Counted from the stretch's first letter, positions 7,804 to 17,214 are shown. The stretch: 17,471 nucleotides of DNA from DASYRX01 sp035253645 (GCA_035253645.1 DATFBW010000316.1:1-17471); one strand, 5' to 3'. The notes: generated from the sequence alone by a model not told the origin. A program made the numbers and translations.

Positions 7804-7832
7804 AGGTCTGAGGTCTGAGGTCTGAGGTCTGA
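7796..7832. repeat. Heptamer tandem array, unit GAGGTCT
   Basis: There are four exact copies of GAGGTCT (7803-7809, 7810-7816, 7817-7823, 7824-7830), preceded by one variant copy GAGGTCA (7796-7802) and followed by a partial GA. It fills the gap between the hppA stop (7839) and the permease coding start on the minus strand. On the mRNA strand the unit reads AGACCTC and provides no SD. It is one of three heptamer arrays in the window placed at the 5' end of minus-strand genes. Confidence 0.95.
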
Positions 7833-7838
7833 ATACCG

Positions 7839-10310
<2,472 letters not shown>

Positions 10311-10320
10311 CGGGAACGTT

Positions 10321-10326
10321 CTCCTT
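10321..10326 (-). promoter_or_regulatory. Shine-Dalgarno of hppA, which decides its start
   Basis: On the minus strand AAGGAG precedes ATG 10310 by 10 nt. The upstream in-frame ATG at 10340 has only the tail of the previous gene's terminator before it, so 10310 is preferred. Confidence 0.75.
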
Positions 10327-10340
10327 GAAGTTGCGTGCAT

Positions 10341-10365
10341 AAAGAGCCCGCCTGGTTAGGCGGGC
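10341..10365 (-). terminator. Hairpin terminator at the end of the LAT-type transporter gene, stop codon in its loop
   Basis: On the minus strand GCCCGCC (10365-10359), loop TAACCA (10358-10353), GGCGGGC (10352-10346) forms an exact 7-bp stem followed by TCTTTATG. The TAA stop of the upstream gene is the first three bases of the loop, and the first stem arm is coding sequence. The short T-run is imperfect. The hppA start is 36 nt beyond the hairpin, so partial termination could set hppA expression. Confidence 0.65.
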
Positions 10366-11861
10366 GTCGGGCCGGCGGGTAGCCGCCGCCACATGAGGTA
10401 CACGGGAATACCGAGCAACACGAGCATGAGACCAGACACGGCCTGCGCCCGGGTCTTCTCGGCGACGAGCAATATGACAGCGACGGCGAATGCCAGCGCG
10501 ATGTACGTCGCCGGCAGGATTGGATAGCCGACCGCGCGGTAGGGCCGCGGCAGATCCGGCCGCTTCGAGCGCAGGATGAAGAGGCCGATCGTCGTCAGCA
10601 CGTAAAAAACGAGAGCCGCGAAGATCACGTAGTCGAGGAGCTGGCCATACGTGCCCGTTAGGCATAGCAGCGAGATCCATATGGCCTGAATGACGAGCGC
10701 GAATGCCGGGACATGCCGCGTGCTCAGCTCCCCTGCGCGAGCGAAAAACAGACGGTCCCGGGCCATGGCGTAGTAAACGCGTGCTCCCGAGAGTATGAGC
10801 CCATTGTTGCAGCCGAACGTCGAGATGAGGATCGCCGCGGCCATGACCGCCGTGCCGCTCGCGCCGAAGATCGACTCCGCTGCGGCCGTGCCGACGCGAT
10901 CCTGCGTTGCGTACTGAATGCCGCGCTCGAGCACCGTGGTGCCGTCGGGTGATCCCAGAAGCGGGAGGGTCGTGAGATAGGATACGTTGGCAAGCACGTA
11001 CAGCAAGCTCACCAGGCCGGTGCCTAACAAGAGCGCCAGTGGCAAGTTCCGCTGCGGGTTGTCCACCTCGGCAGCGGCGAAGGTCACGTTGTTCCAGGCG
11101 TCGCTCGAGAAGAGAGACCCCACCATGGCTGCGCCAAACGCGAGCACGAAAACCGCGCCCACTGGCGGCGAGCCGATGAGGGCGTCTCCCGTGAAATTGG
11201 CCGCGATCGCCGTCGCGTTGCGCCCAATCGTTAGGCCGAGCACGATGAGCAGCGCGAGAGCGGCAGTTTTGACAGCGGTGAGCGACGTCTGCACCAGCTT
11301 CCCCTCGCGCACGCCCCGGATGTTGATCAACGTTAGGATCCATACCGAGACCAGCGCGACCAGGCGTTGCGGGGATAGTCCCAACTGAAATGCCTGTGCT
11401 GGCTCGCGACAGCCTAACGCGCCGATGCACAGGTCTGCCTGCGGAAACCAGGCAAACCGTTCGGGACCGACGGCCGGAAAAAAGACGCCGAGGAACCGGC
11501 CGAACGCCACGGCTACCGCTGCGATCGTTCCCGTCTGGATGACGAGAAACAGCGTCCAGCCATACAGGAAGCCGACGAGCGGTCCCATCGACTCTCGCAA
11601 GAACACGTACTGCCCGCCGGCGCGGGGATACATCGCCGCGAGCTCCCCGTACGCCAGCGCTCCGAGCAGCGTGATGATCCCGGTGAGCACCCAGACCATC
11701 AGCAACCAGAACGGCGAGCTCAGCGTTCGGGCGATGTCGGCTGACACGATGAAAATCCCGGAGCCGATCATCGATCCAGCGACGAGCATCACCGCGTCGA
11801 CGAGCGAGAACGCCCGAACGAAGCCCGTACTTGTAGCGCTCGCGTAGGTCGAATCGGCCAC
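10356..11861 (-). CDS. APC-superfamily amino-acid transporter (LAT/SteT-like)
   Basis: This 501-residue protein has about twelve hydrophobic helices. Helix 1 carries MLVAGSMIGSGIFIV, followed by GALAYGELAAMYPRAGGQYVFLRE, and the sixth-helix region has SDAWNNVTFAAAEVDNPQRNLP. These are features of the L-type amino-acid transporter branch (SteT-like exchangers), a different branch from the other permease in the window. A loop near residues 140-160 with two cysteines (LCIGALGC) looks specific to this protein. The start is GTG 11861, with AAGGGA 5 nt upstream on the minus strand. It lies between the second TonB gene and hppA; its stop TAA is in GCCTAAC and in a terminator loop. Substrate cannot be told from sequence; a neutral amino acid is the family expectation. 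Confidence 0.9.
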   Translation of the reverse strand: MADSTYASATSTGFVRAFSLVDAVMLVAGSMIGSGIFIVSADIARTLSSPFWLLMVWVLTGIITLLGALAYGELAAMYPRAGGQYVFLRESMGPLVGFLYGWTLFLVIQTGTIAAVAVAFGRFLGVFFPAVGPERFAWFPQADLCIGALGCREPAQAFQLGLSPQRLVALVSVWILTLINIRGVREGKLVQTSLTAVKTAALALLIVLGLTIGRNATAIAANFTGDALIGSPPVGAVFVLAFGAAMVGSLFSSDAWNNVTFAAAEVDNPQRNLPLALLLGTGLVSLLYVLANVSYLTTLPLLGSPDGTTVLERGIQYATQDRVGTAAAESIFGASGTAVMAAAILISTFGCNNGLILSGARVYYAMARDRLFFARAGELSTRHVPAFALVIQAIWISLLCLTGTYGQLLDYVIFAALVFYVLTTIGLFILRSKRPDLPRPYRAVGYPILPATYIALAFAVAVILLVAEKTRAQAVSGLMLVLLGIPVYLMWRRLPAGPTPA

Positions 11862-11944
11862 GCAGTTCCCTTACGGTCGCTTTCCTTGTTGAAACGGAGA
11901 CGCCAGCGGGTGGGGTAGCCGGCTCAAGGGATCGATTTCGCGCG

Positions 11945-11979
11945 AAAAGATAGACGGCCCTAGCGAGATAAGCTAGGGC
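11945..11979 (-). terminator. Hairpin terminator after the second TonB-like gene
   Basis: GCCCTAGC (11957-11964) and GCTAGGGC (11972-11979) form an exact 8-bp stem around a 7-nt loop. It lies 16 nt past the stop codon at 11996. On the minus strand TTTT comes about 8 nt after the stem (plus-strand AAAA 11945-11948), so the T-run is offset and the terminator may be weak. The rest of 11862-11995 holds the SD of the next gene and no clear promoter. Confidence 0.6.
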
Positions 11980-11995
11980 GAACCAGCATCACAAC

Positions 11996-12808
11996 TTAGA
12001 TGGCTTCGGCAGTGACGACCGCGGTGTCGCGAACGGCTGCTCCATTGCCGCGAACTGCCGGGCGAAAACGGATCTCACGCAGCATCTCGCGGACACGTTT
12101 GTTGTAAGCGGCGTCTTTGGAGGGCGTGAACGAGATGAGCGTCGCGTTGCCAAGAGTATCGACGTCGAAATAAGCGACCATCTTGTATGGGCGGACCTTC
12201 CCCGGAATGGGGAGCGGCAACACGGGCAGCGAAACGACGGTCGGCGGATAGACGGTGTCGTCACCTCCACCGGTGCCGGGGCCGACACCCGAGCCGCGAC
12301 CAGTTCCAGTTCCGGATCCCACACCTCCGCCGCTGCCTTGCCCGTTGCCCGTCGTTCCATCGCGGCCGGAGCCACCGGATCCGGCGGAATCAGCCGCCGC
12401 CACCTTAACGGCGGTATCGGGGCTAGGCTCTGGAGGGCGTACTGGCTGCGGTTGTGGCTCCTCCTTCTTTACTTCGACCGGAGGCGTCGGGACTGGAATC
12501 GGCGGCTGTGCGGGCGGCTCCTTCGGCAGGACGATGAACTTGAGTCGCTCGCGAACGTTCGTGAGCCCGCCGTCCCCAAACGTGCCACCACCACCGCCTC
12601 CAGCTGGACCCCGACCGCCGGCCGAGCTGTTCCTCACGTCGAGCGCCTCACGCGCAGAGAGCAGCGGCGGCATCAGGATCAGCGCCACGATGAGAGCATG
12701 AAGCAGCGCAGCCGCAAGCGTCGGCCGCGCCGACGCGGGGTCGCGCGTCGGGATGCCGACTGGCGGGCGGTATGGCGGCTTTGCTGATTCGTTAGGCACT
12801 TGACTCAA
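11996..12808 (-). CDS. TonB-like energy transducer with Pro/Gly-rich linker
   Basis: The 270-residue protein has one N-terminal membrane helix (about 30-51, with His37). A glycine-rich patch follows (68-81), then a Pro/Glu/Lys-rich stretch (95-130) and a long Gly/Ser linker (142-183). The C-terminal domain, about 200-270, reads VAYFDVDTLGNATLISFTPS and REIRFRPAVRGNG, the pattern of a TonB C-terminal domain. Such proteins span the periplasm and contact outer-membrane transporters. In E. coli TonB the membrane helix carries SxxxH; here the residue four before the histidine is Ala33, so coupling to ExbB/ExbD is less certain. The start is TTG 12808; the SD AGGAG (plus-strand CTCCT 12817-12821) lies 8 nt before it and is made by a variant unit of the heptamer array. 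GTG 12799 is an alternative. It is transcribed apart from the exb operon, which ends in a terminator upstream. Confidence 0.85.
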   Translation of the reverse strand: MSQVPNESAKPPYRPPVGIPTRDPASARPTLAAALLHALIVALILMPPLLSAREALDVRNSSAGGRGPAGGGGGGTFGDGGLTNVRERLKFIVLPKEPPAQPPIPVPTPPVEVKKEEPQPQPVRPPEPSPDTAVKVAAADSAGSGGSGRDGTTGNGQGSGGGVGSGTGTGRGSGVGPGTGGGDDTVYPPTVVSLPVLPLPIPGKVRPYKMVAYFDVDTLGNATLISFTPSKDAAYNKRVREMLREIRFRPAVRGNGAAVRDTAVVTAEAI

Positions 12809-12867
12809 GCTCTTAGCTCCTAGCTCTTAGGTCTTAGGTCGTTGCAATGGCCCAAGAGCTACGAGCT
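12808..12867. repeat. Heptamer tandem array, unit AGCTCTT, with an inverted partner
   Basis: The units are AGCTCTT (12808-12814), AGCTCCT (12815-12821), AGCTCTT (12822-12828) and AGGTCTT (12829-12835), followed by AGGTC. After a short spacer, AAGAGCT and ACGAGCT (12854-12867) are inverted units. They pair with 12815-12828 over 14 positions with one mismatch, across a 25-nt loop. The array touches the TTG start of the second TonB-like gene on the minus strand and contains its SD. Confidence 0.9.
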
Positions 12868-12881
12868 ATGGCCTATCGTGC

Positions 12882-12926
12882 GGATAAAAGTATACGGCGG
12901 ATGAGCCATGAAGGTTCACCCGCCGT
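12882..12926 (-). terminator. Strong intrinsic terminator of the tonB-exbB-exbD-exbD operon
   Basis: On the minus strand ACGGCGGGTGA pairs with TCATCCGCCGT (plus strand 12894-12904 and 12916-12926) over 11 bp with one G-U. A possible inner CC/GG extension follows, and then ATACTTTTATCC downstream. The stem ends 29 nt after the stop of the second exbD. This is the clearest terminator in the window and separates the operon from the second TonB-like gene. Confidence 0.85.
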
Positions 12927-12954
12927 AAGAACGACTTTCGACCCAGCTCGACAG

Positions 12955-13371
12955 TTACTTCACATCGATCGGCGTGATGCCAAGCACTTTGACCCCGGAC
13001 CCGCGCGCCATGTCCATGGCCCAGATGACGTCCTGATAAACAGCCTCAGGGTCGCCTTTCACGAACATGATCTTCTCGGGGCGGGGGTCATAGATCTCTT
13101 TGAGCCGGCGGGCGAGGTTATCGCGCGTCATGGGCTCTTTGTTTACGGCGAACGTGCCGTTCGGGAAAATCTCCAAAATGATCTGATCCGCCTTTTCCGG
13201 CGGGGGCGTATCCTGCGGCGTGGGATCCGGCAACTGCAGATCGACCGACTTTCGCGCCAGCGGCTGCATGATCATGAAAATGATCAGCAGCACCAGCAGG
13301 ATGTCGATCATCGGTACGACATTGGGCTCATTCGTGAGCCCGCCGGCCGAGCCGCCTACTTTCATTGCCAT
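12955..13371 (-). CDS. exbD: ExbD/TolR-family biopolymer transport protein (second copy)
   Basis: A 138-residue protein with a short cytoplasmic start, one membrane helix (about 20-38) with the essential aspartate Asp23 in VPMIDILLVLLIIFM, and a periplasmic domain ending VKVLGITPIDVK. ExbD works with ExbB in a proton-driven motor that energises TonB. Start ATG 13371 has AAGGAG 10 nt upstream, right after a GCCTAAC word. It is the last gene of the operon, 32 bp after the first exbD, and differs strongly from it in the periplasmic part (a Pro-rich DPTPQDTPPPEK stretch), so the two may form a heteromeric ExbD. Confidence 0.95.
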   Translation of the reverse strand: MAMKVGGSAGGLTNEPNVVPMIDILLVLLIIFMIMQPLARKSVDLQLPDPTPQDTPPPEKADQIILEIFPNGTFAVNKEPMTRDNLARRLKEIYDPRPEKIMFVKGDPEAVYQDVIWAMDMARGSGVKVLGITPIDVK

Positions 13372-13403
13372 GGGAAGTAATCTCCTTCGTTAGGCGTTCG
13401 GCC

Positions 13404-13865
13404 CTACTTCTTCTTCGGATCGATCACGTCACCCGCGACGGTCGATTGCGTGCCCATTTTCTGATCCGACACCGCGCCGACCACGCGCACTCCGTTCTTG
13501 GCCGCGATGTCCATCGCCTTAGCGACGAACTTGTACTTGAGGTCCTTGTCGGCCTTGACGTACAAGATCTTGTCGACCGTGCGCGCATCGTAGATCCGCT
13601 TGATCGTCTCATCGAGCGTGTCTTCGGCGATGGGGCGTTTGTTGAGCCAATACGACCCATCGACCGCGATGCCTAACACCTGATCTGTGTCTTCTTCAGG
13701 GTGCGTCTTGATGTTAATGCCTTCAGGGGGCGTAGCCTTGAAGCCCTGCGCCAGCGCCGGCGTCACCACCATGAAGATGATGAGCAGCACCAACATGACG
13801 TCGATCATCGGAACGACGTTAGGCTCCGCTTTGACGCCCCCTTCGTCCCCTACTTTCATGCCCAT
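13404..13865 (-). CDS. exbD: ExbD/TolR-family biopolymer transport protein (first copy)
   Basis: A 153-residue protein with the ExbD plan: EPNVVPMIDVMLVLLIIFM with the conserved membrane aspartate Asp22, then a periplasmic domain with KILYVKADKDLKYKFV and NGVRVVGAVSD. The tail ends in a lysine-rich DPKKK, absent from the second copy. The start is ATG 13865 with GAGGAG 7 nt before it. It follows exbB by 28 bp and precedes the second exbD by 32 bp, so the three are cotranscribed. A TolR function cannot be excluded by sequence alone, but a TonB gene leads the operon and no Tol-Pal genes are seen. Confidence 0.95.
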   Translation of the reverse strand: MGMKVGDEGGVKAEPNVVPMIDVMLVLLIIFMVVTPALAQGFKATPPEGINIKTHPEEDTDQVLGIAVDGSYWLNKRPIAEDTLDETIKRIYDARTVDKILYVKADKDLKYKFVAKAMDIAAKNGVRVVGAVSDQKMGTQSTVAGDVIDPKKK

Positions 13866-13893
13866 GGTCTGACTCCTCTGAGGCTATGCGGGA

Positions 13894-14631
13894 CTACTGC
13901 GAGATCGGGCCGGAGCCTTGCGCCTGCGTGTTGAACTCGCGCGTGAACCGCGAGCGACCGAATTCGCCGGACACACCCTTGATGAGGTAGTCGATGAGCT
14001 CCTTCGACGTGTACGTCATCTCGGCGGACAGGTTGTCGATCTTCGTGGTGAAGTAGTTGTAGAACCACACCGCCGGAATCGCGACGATGAGACCGAAGCC
14101 CGTAGCGATAAGAGCTTCAGCGATACCGGCTGCGATCGCCGTGATGCCGCCGGAACCCGACGTCGCCATCGAGTTGAAGGCGTTGATGATGCCGAACACC
14201 GTTCCAAGGAGTCCGACGAAGGGCGCCGTGGCGCCTACCGTCGCGAGCACCGCGTTGCCGCGCTTGAGCGTGACAAGCTCCATCAACATTTCGCGCTCGA
14301 CCGCGCGCTCTGCGGTATTGATGTCGGAAACCGTGATGGATCCGTCAGCAATGAGCGGCTGAACTTCTTTCAGTGCGCCGCCTAACACGCGAGAAACGTG
14401 AGACCTCTTGTAGCGCGAAGAGAGGTTGATCGCTTCGGCCAGATTGTCTTCTTCGAGAAAACGCGAGAACTCCGGTGCGAACTTGATGGTCTCTTTCTGG
14501 GCCTTGCGCAGCGCCCACCACTTCTGGATGGCCACGGCGAGTGACCAGATCGACATGAACACCAGGATGAACCACAAGACCTTTCCGAAGATTGGGGTAT
14601 GTTCCCAAATCTCCGCGAGACTAATGGACAT
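13894..14631 (-). CDS. exbB: ExbB/TolQ/MotA-family proton channel protein
   Basis: A 245-residue protein with three membrane helices at about 15-36, 127-152 and 165-192. The last two carry the family motifs TVGATAPFVGLLGTVFGIINAF and AGIAEALIATGFGLIVAIPAVWFYN, which form the proton-channel core with the ExbD aspartate. The cytoplasmic loop (40-125) includes the usual charged helix AERAVEREM. Start ATG 14631 is well placed before the first helix, but its SD is weak: CCTAGG is the only purine cluster, 7-9 nt upstream. A heptamer array lies directly upstream. Membership of the tonB operon is shown by order and short spacing (67 bp from tonB, 28 bp to exbD). Confidence 0.95.
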   Translation of the reverse strand: MSISLAEIWEHTPIFGKVLWFILVFMSIWSLAVAIQKWWALRKAQKETIKFAPEFSRFLEEDNLAEAINLSSRYKRSHVSRVLGGALKEVQPLIADGSITVSDINTAERAVEREMLMELVTLKRGNAVLATVGATAPFVGLLGTVFGIINAFNSMATSGSGGITAIAAGIAEALIATGFGLIVAIPAVWFYNYFTTKIDNLSAEMTYTSKELIDYLIKGVSGEFGRSRFTREFNTQAQGSGPISQ

Positions 14632-14638
14632 AAGACCT

Positions 14639-14666
14639 AGGGGTTAGGGGTTTGGGGTTAGGGGTT
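14639..14666. repeat. Heptamer tandem array, unit AGGGGTT
   Basis: Four adjoining units occur: AGGGGTT (14639-14645), AGGGGTT (14646-14652), TGGGGTT (14653-14659) and AGGGGTT (14660-14666). It looks telomere-like but is short and internal. It ends 8 bp before the exbB start codon on the minus strand. Its far end merges into the hairpin at 14661-14684. Confidence 0.95.
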
Positions 14667-14684
14667 GGGATCGAACCCAACCCC
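14661..14684 (-). promoter_or_regulatory. 9-bp hairpin between tonB and exbB
   Basis: GGGGTTGGG (14661-14669) and CCCAACCCC (14676-14684) are exact inverted repeats with a 6-nt loop, beginning 15 nt after the tonB stop. No T-run follows on the minus strand, only the heptamer array. It may protect or process the tonB message or reduce read-through into exbB. Confidence 0.5.
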
Positions 14685-14698
14685 CACTGCGCTTTCAG

Positions 14699-15394
14699 CT
14701 ATTTCGCGATTGCAAAAGCAAACGGCTGCTGCACTAACTGCTTCACCTTGCGGCCGCCCACTTCGGCGGGGATAAACCGCATTCCGGGCAACGCCGACCG
14801 AACCGCTTGCGCGAAGAGGTCGTGCGACGACTTGAGCACCTTGTATGAACCCGGTTCGGCTCTGCCCGTGGTATCCACAACAAACTGCGCGAGCACTTCG
14901 CCCTCGACCCCCGCTTGACGGAGAATGTCGGGATACCGTGGCGTCGACGAGCCAGGCGCCTGAACGACGGGCTTCTCCACCTGGAACTCGAAGTACGGTT
15001 GATCCTGCTGAACGACGGGTTTGTCCACGCCCTTCGAAGAGCCACCCTGCTGACCTTTACCGGTGAAGTCCGCCTCGTCGGTCACTTTCTTCGACAGGTC
15101 GATGTCCGGCAATACGTCAGGGATTTCAACGGGAGCGTTGAGCACCTGGAAGCCTTTCGGCGGCGGAGGTGCTGCTACCTGCGGCGGGGGCTCGTTCTTT
15201 GGCGGCTCCGGTTCGTTCTTTTTCACTTCGACGAAGTCGATCTTTTCCTGCTTCGGCTTCTCGAGCGCTTGCCGTGCATGCGCTGTCGCGACAACGGCGC
15301 CGGCGATCATTGCTACGTGCAGCACCATGCTGGCAACCACCAGCCCCCTGCTCTTGGGCTTCCTGGGCTTCGACTCCAGCAAGTTGTTAAACAT
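14699..15394 (-). CDS. tonB: TonB-family energy transducer heading the exb operon
   Basis: A 231-residue protein with a positively charged N terminus and a membrane helix at 17-40 carrying Ser22-x3-His26, the SxxxH pattern needed for coupling to ExbB/ExbD in E. coli TonB. A Pro/Glu/Lys-rich spacer (45-80) and a flexible middle follow. The C-terminal TonB domain runs from RYPDILRQAGVEGEVLAQFVVD (about 153) to RFIPAEVGGRKV (about 206-217). It would span the periplasm and contact TonB-dependent outer-membrane transporters. Start ATG 15394 has GAGGA just upstream. It begins the operon tonB-exbB-exbD-exbD and has its own 5' region rich in short repeats. Confidence 0.95.
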   Translation of the reverse strand: MFNNLLESKPRKPKSRGLVVASMVLHVAMIAGAVVATAHARQALEKPKQEKIDFVEVKKNEPEPPKNEPPPQVAAPPPPKGFQVLNAPVEIPDVLPDIDLSKKVTDEADFTGKGQQGGSSKGVDKPVVQQDQPYFEFQVEKPVVQAPGSSTPRYPDILRQAGVEGEVLAQFVVDTTGRAEPGSYKVLKSSHDLFAQAVRSALPGMRFIPAEVGGRKVKQLVQQPFAFAIAK

Positions 15395-15618
15395 GCGTCC
15401 TCTGCCGTGGGTTGGAGAACGGTGAGTGGAAACGAGCTAAAACTCGATGTAACTCGATTCTACGCCCACTCGATGACACGGCTATGGCACTCAGATTACG
15501 AATCGATGAAGACGAAATTACGATTGCGTAATCGATGTAGCGACCTTGGCGGATGCATGGATATGCAATCGCTTGAAGTGCGGCTGTTAACCGCTTGTCC
15601 ACGAAAAAGTTGCGCTGC
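15395..15618 (-). promoter_or_regulatory. 224-bp promoter region of the tonB operon with five TCGAT(G/T) repeats
   Basis: No coding sequence is seen in this AT-richer gap. On the plus strand an octamer like ACTCGATG or AATCGATG recurs at 15442-15449, 15452-15459, 15468-15475, 15501-15508 and 15530-15537. ATTACG and CGTAAT (15517-15532) form a dyad with a 4-bp spacer. On the minus strand TAGAAT (15462-15457) is a good -10 candidate 62 nt before the tonB start and lies among the repeats; no matching -35 is seen 17 bp upstream. This looks like a regulated promoter with several operator half-sites. I see no Fur-box-like sequence. Confidence 0.5.
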
Positions 15619-17211
15619 CTAACGAGACGCGACTGCCCCGTCCGCTCCTTCGCGCGCCGTATTCACCTGCTCCGGCCCGCTTGATTGCCCTGCGTTTTCG
15701 CTCGAGTCCGTTACGACACCGCCCTCAGGAGCTGTTGGGAGCGTCACCGTGAACGTGCTTCCGCGATGCAGACGCGACTGAGCCGTGAGCGTCCCGCCGT
15801 GTGCTTGCGCTATCCACTGACAGATGGCGAGACCCAACCCGAAACCGCCGCGCTCCGCGGCACGCGACCTCGCGCGGTCCGATCGCCAGAAACGCTCGAA
15901 GATGAACGGCAATTCTGCCGCAGCGATTCCAATTCCGGTATCGCGCACGGAGAAGATCACCTGCCCATCACGGCGCGCGAGGGCTAGCTCCACCTCGCCA
16001 CCCTTCTGCGAATACTTGATGGCGTTCGTGATCAGGTTCAGGAAGAGCTGACGCAAGCGGAGGTAGTCCCCCTGCACCGTCGCCTGGTCGTCCTGGGGCA
16101 TTGAGACTTTGAGGCCCGCACTTTCGCCAAGGATCACCGCCGTTTCGAAGACTTCATGGGCGAGGGCGCGGACATCGACCGCTTCACGATGCAGGTCGAA
16201 GCGTCCCTCATCCGCGCGCGCCAGTGTCAACAGCGAATCGACGAGGTCGGCCATGCGTGTCGTTTCCTGCAACGCCTCCTCGAGGGCCACAAGCTGCTCG
16301 GTCGAACCGCTCGGCGCCGTCATAGCGCGTTCCACGTCGGCGCGAAGCACCGCGAGCGGAGTTTTCAGCTCGTGACTGGCGTCTGCGGTAAACCGCCGTA
16401 AGCCACCGAAGGACGTTTCCAGACGGCCAAGCATCTCGTTGAGCGTACCGGCGAGGCGCTCGACCTCCTGATCGGCACCACTTACATCCAGACGCTTGTG
16501 GAGACTGCGGCCGTCGGTGATGGCCTCGACCTCGTTCACGATCTGATCGATGGGAGCGACCGCACGGCGGCCGATAAGCAGCGCAGCGACAATAGCGAGC
16601 GCGAGCACGAACGGCGTGATGATGAGCATCGTGCCTAACAATTCGCGTTGCGCGTTGTCCTTTTCGCTCTTGCTCACTCCAACGACCACATAAAGCGCGC
16701 GGTACGCTGGGTCAGGATCGCGTCTGGACACGAGGACCAGGTCGTCTGCCGCGAGATGCAGGTCGCGCGGTCCGGGATTCGTGCGTAACTCCGAGACCGC
16801 GATGTCGAAGAGTCGTACGTCTTCGGCGCGGCGTGGTTGATCGGCGTTAGGCGTGAAGGTCTTGAGCCGCTGCACGGCCGGCGACTCATACAGGTTGCTG
16901 CCTGTGTTCGCGTCGAGCACGAGGAGGTAGCCGGGGATCGCGTCGAGCGTGACGGTGGTGGCCGCTCGGAGCCGCGCCCCCCATGGTGAATCGAACGTCA
17001 CGCGGGGAGCCGACGTGTCGGTCGCCGTCGTCGTGGCCGCCGCTTGACGCAAAATCAATCCCGCAAGTTCAGCGCGCTGGATCGCTTCCTGGACGAGCTC
17101 ACGATCCCCGCGCGCACTCCGAGCTGCATACACTGCCACGGCAAACACCACGACCGCCGCGAGCAGCGACGCGGCGTATGACATCGTTAGGCGGCCGCGG
17201 ATCGATGCCAT
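15619..17211 (-). CDS. Two-component sensor histidine kinase
   Basis: A 530-residue inner-membrane protein. Helix 1 is at 10-30, a periplasmic sensor at about 32-192, helix 2 at 193-213, and HAMP at about 214-268. The phospho-acceptor is His280 in ASHELKTPL. The ATP-binding domain has the N box LNLITNAIKYS (391-401), G1 DTGIGIA (424-430), the F box FIFERFW, and G2 GFGLGLAIC. All catalytic motifs are intact. The GLRRFTADASHELKTPLAVLR style resembles CusS/heavy-metal and QseC-type kinases, but the signal cannot be inferred. The C-terminal 40 residues are polar and probably disordered. Start ATG 17211 is 3 nt after the regulator stop, so the pair is cotranscribed. The stop TAG falls inside a GTTAGGC word. 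Confidence 0.95.
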   Translation of the reverse strand: MASIRGRLTMSYAASLLAAVVVFAVAVYAARSARGDRELVQEAIQRAELAGLILRQAAATTTATDTSAPRVTFDSPWGARLRAATTVTLDAIPGYLLVLDANTGSNLYESPAVQRLKTFTPNADQPRRAEDVRLFDIAVSELRTNPGPRDLHLAADDLVLVSRRDPDPAYRALYVVVGVSKSEKDNAQRELLGTMLIITPFVLALAIVAALLIGRRAVAPIDQIVNEVEAITDGRSLHKRLDVSGADQEVERLAGTLNEMLGRLETSFGGLRRFTADASHELKTPLAVLRADVERAMTAPSGSTEQLVALEEALQETTRMADLVDSLLTLARADEGRFDLHREAVDVRALAHEVFETAVILGESAGLKVSMPQDDQATVQGDYLRLRQLFLNLITNAIKYSQKGGEVELALARRDGQVIFSVRDTGIGIAAAELPFIFERFWRSDRARSRAAERGGFGLGLAICQWIAQAHGGTLTAQSRLHRGSTFTVTLPTAPEGGVVTDSSENAGQSSGPEQVNTAREGADGAVASR

Positions 17212-17214
17212 CAG

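Noticed and set aside
7796..7832. CRISPR array
   Set aside because: The repeats are 7 bp and directly adjoining with no spacers; the same holds for the arrays at 12808 and 14639. No cas genes are present.
14639..14666. Telomere or replicon end because of TTAGGGG-like repeats
   Set aside because: There are only four units, placed between two genes of one operon.
14661..14700. tRNA-like T-arm (GGGTTCGATCCC on the minus strand)
   Set aside because: No acceptor, D or anticodon arm is present, and the flank is the tonB coding end. The match is a chance product of the hairpin.
15395..15618. Fur box in the tonB promoter region
   Set aside because: No GATAATGATTATCATTATC-like 19-mer is found; the AT-rich dyad is only 6+6 bp.
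14915..15622. Plus-strand open frame of 235 codons over tonB
   Set aside because: It is antisense to a tonB gene with full motifs and runs on through the promoter region; no domain is seen.
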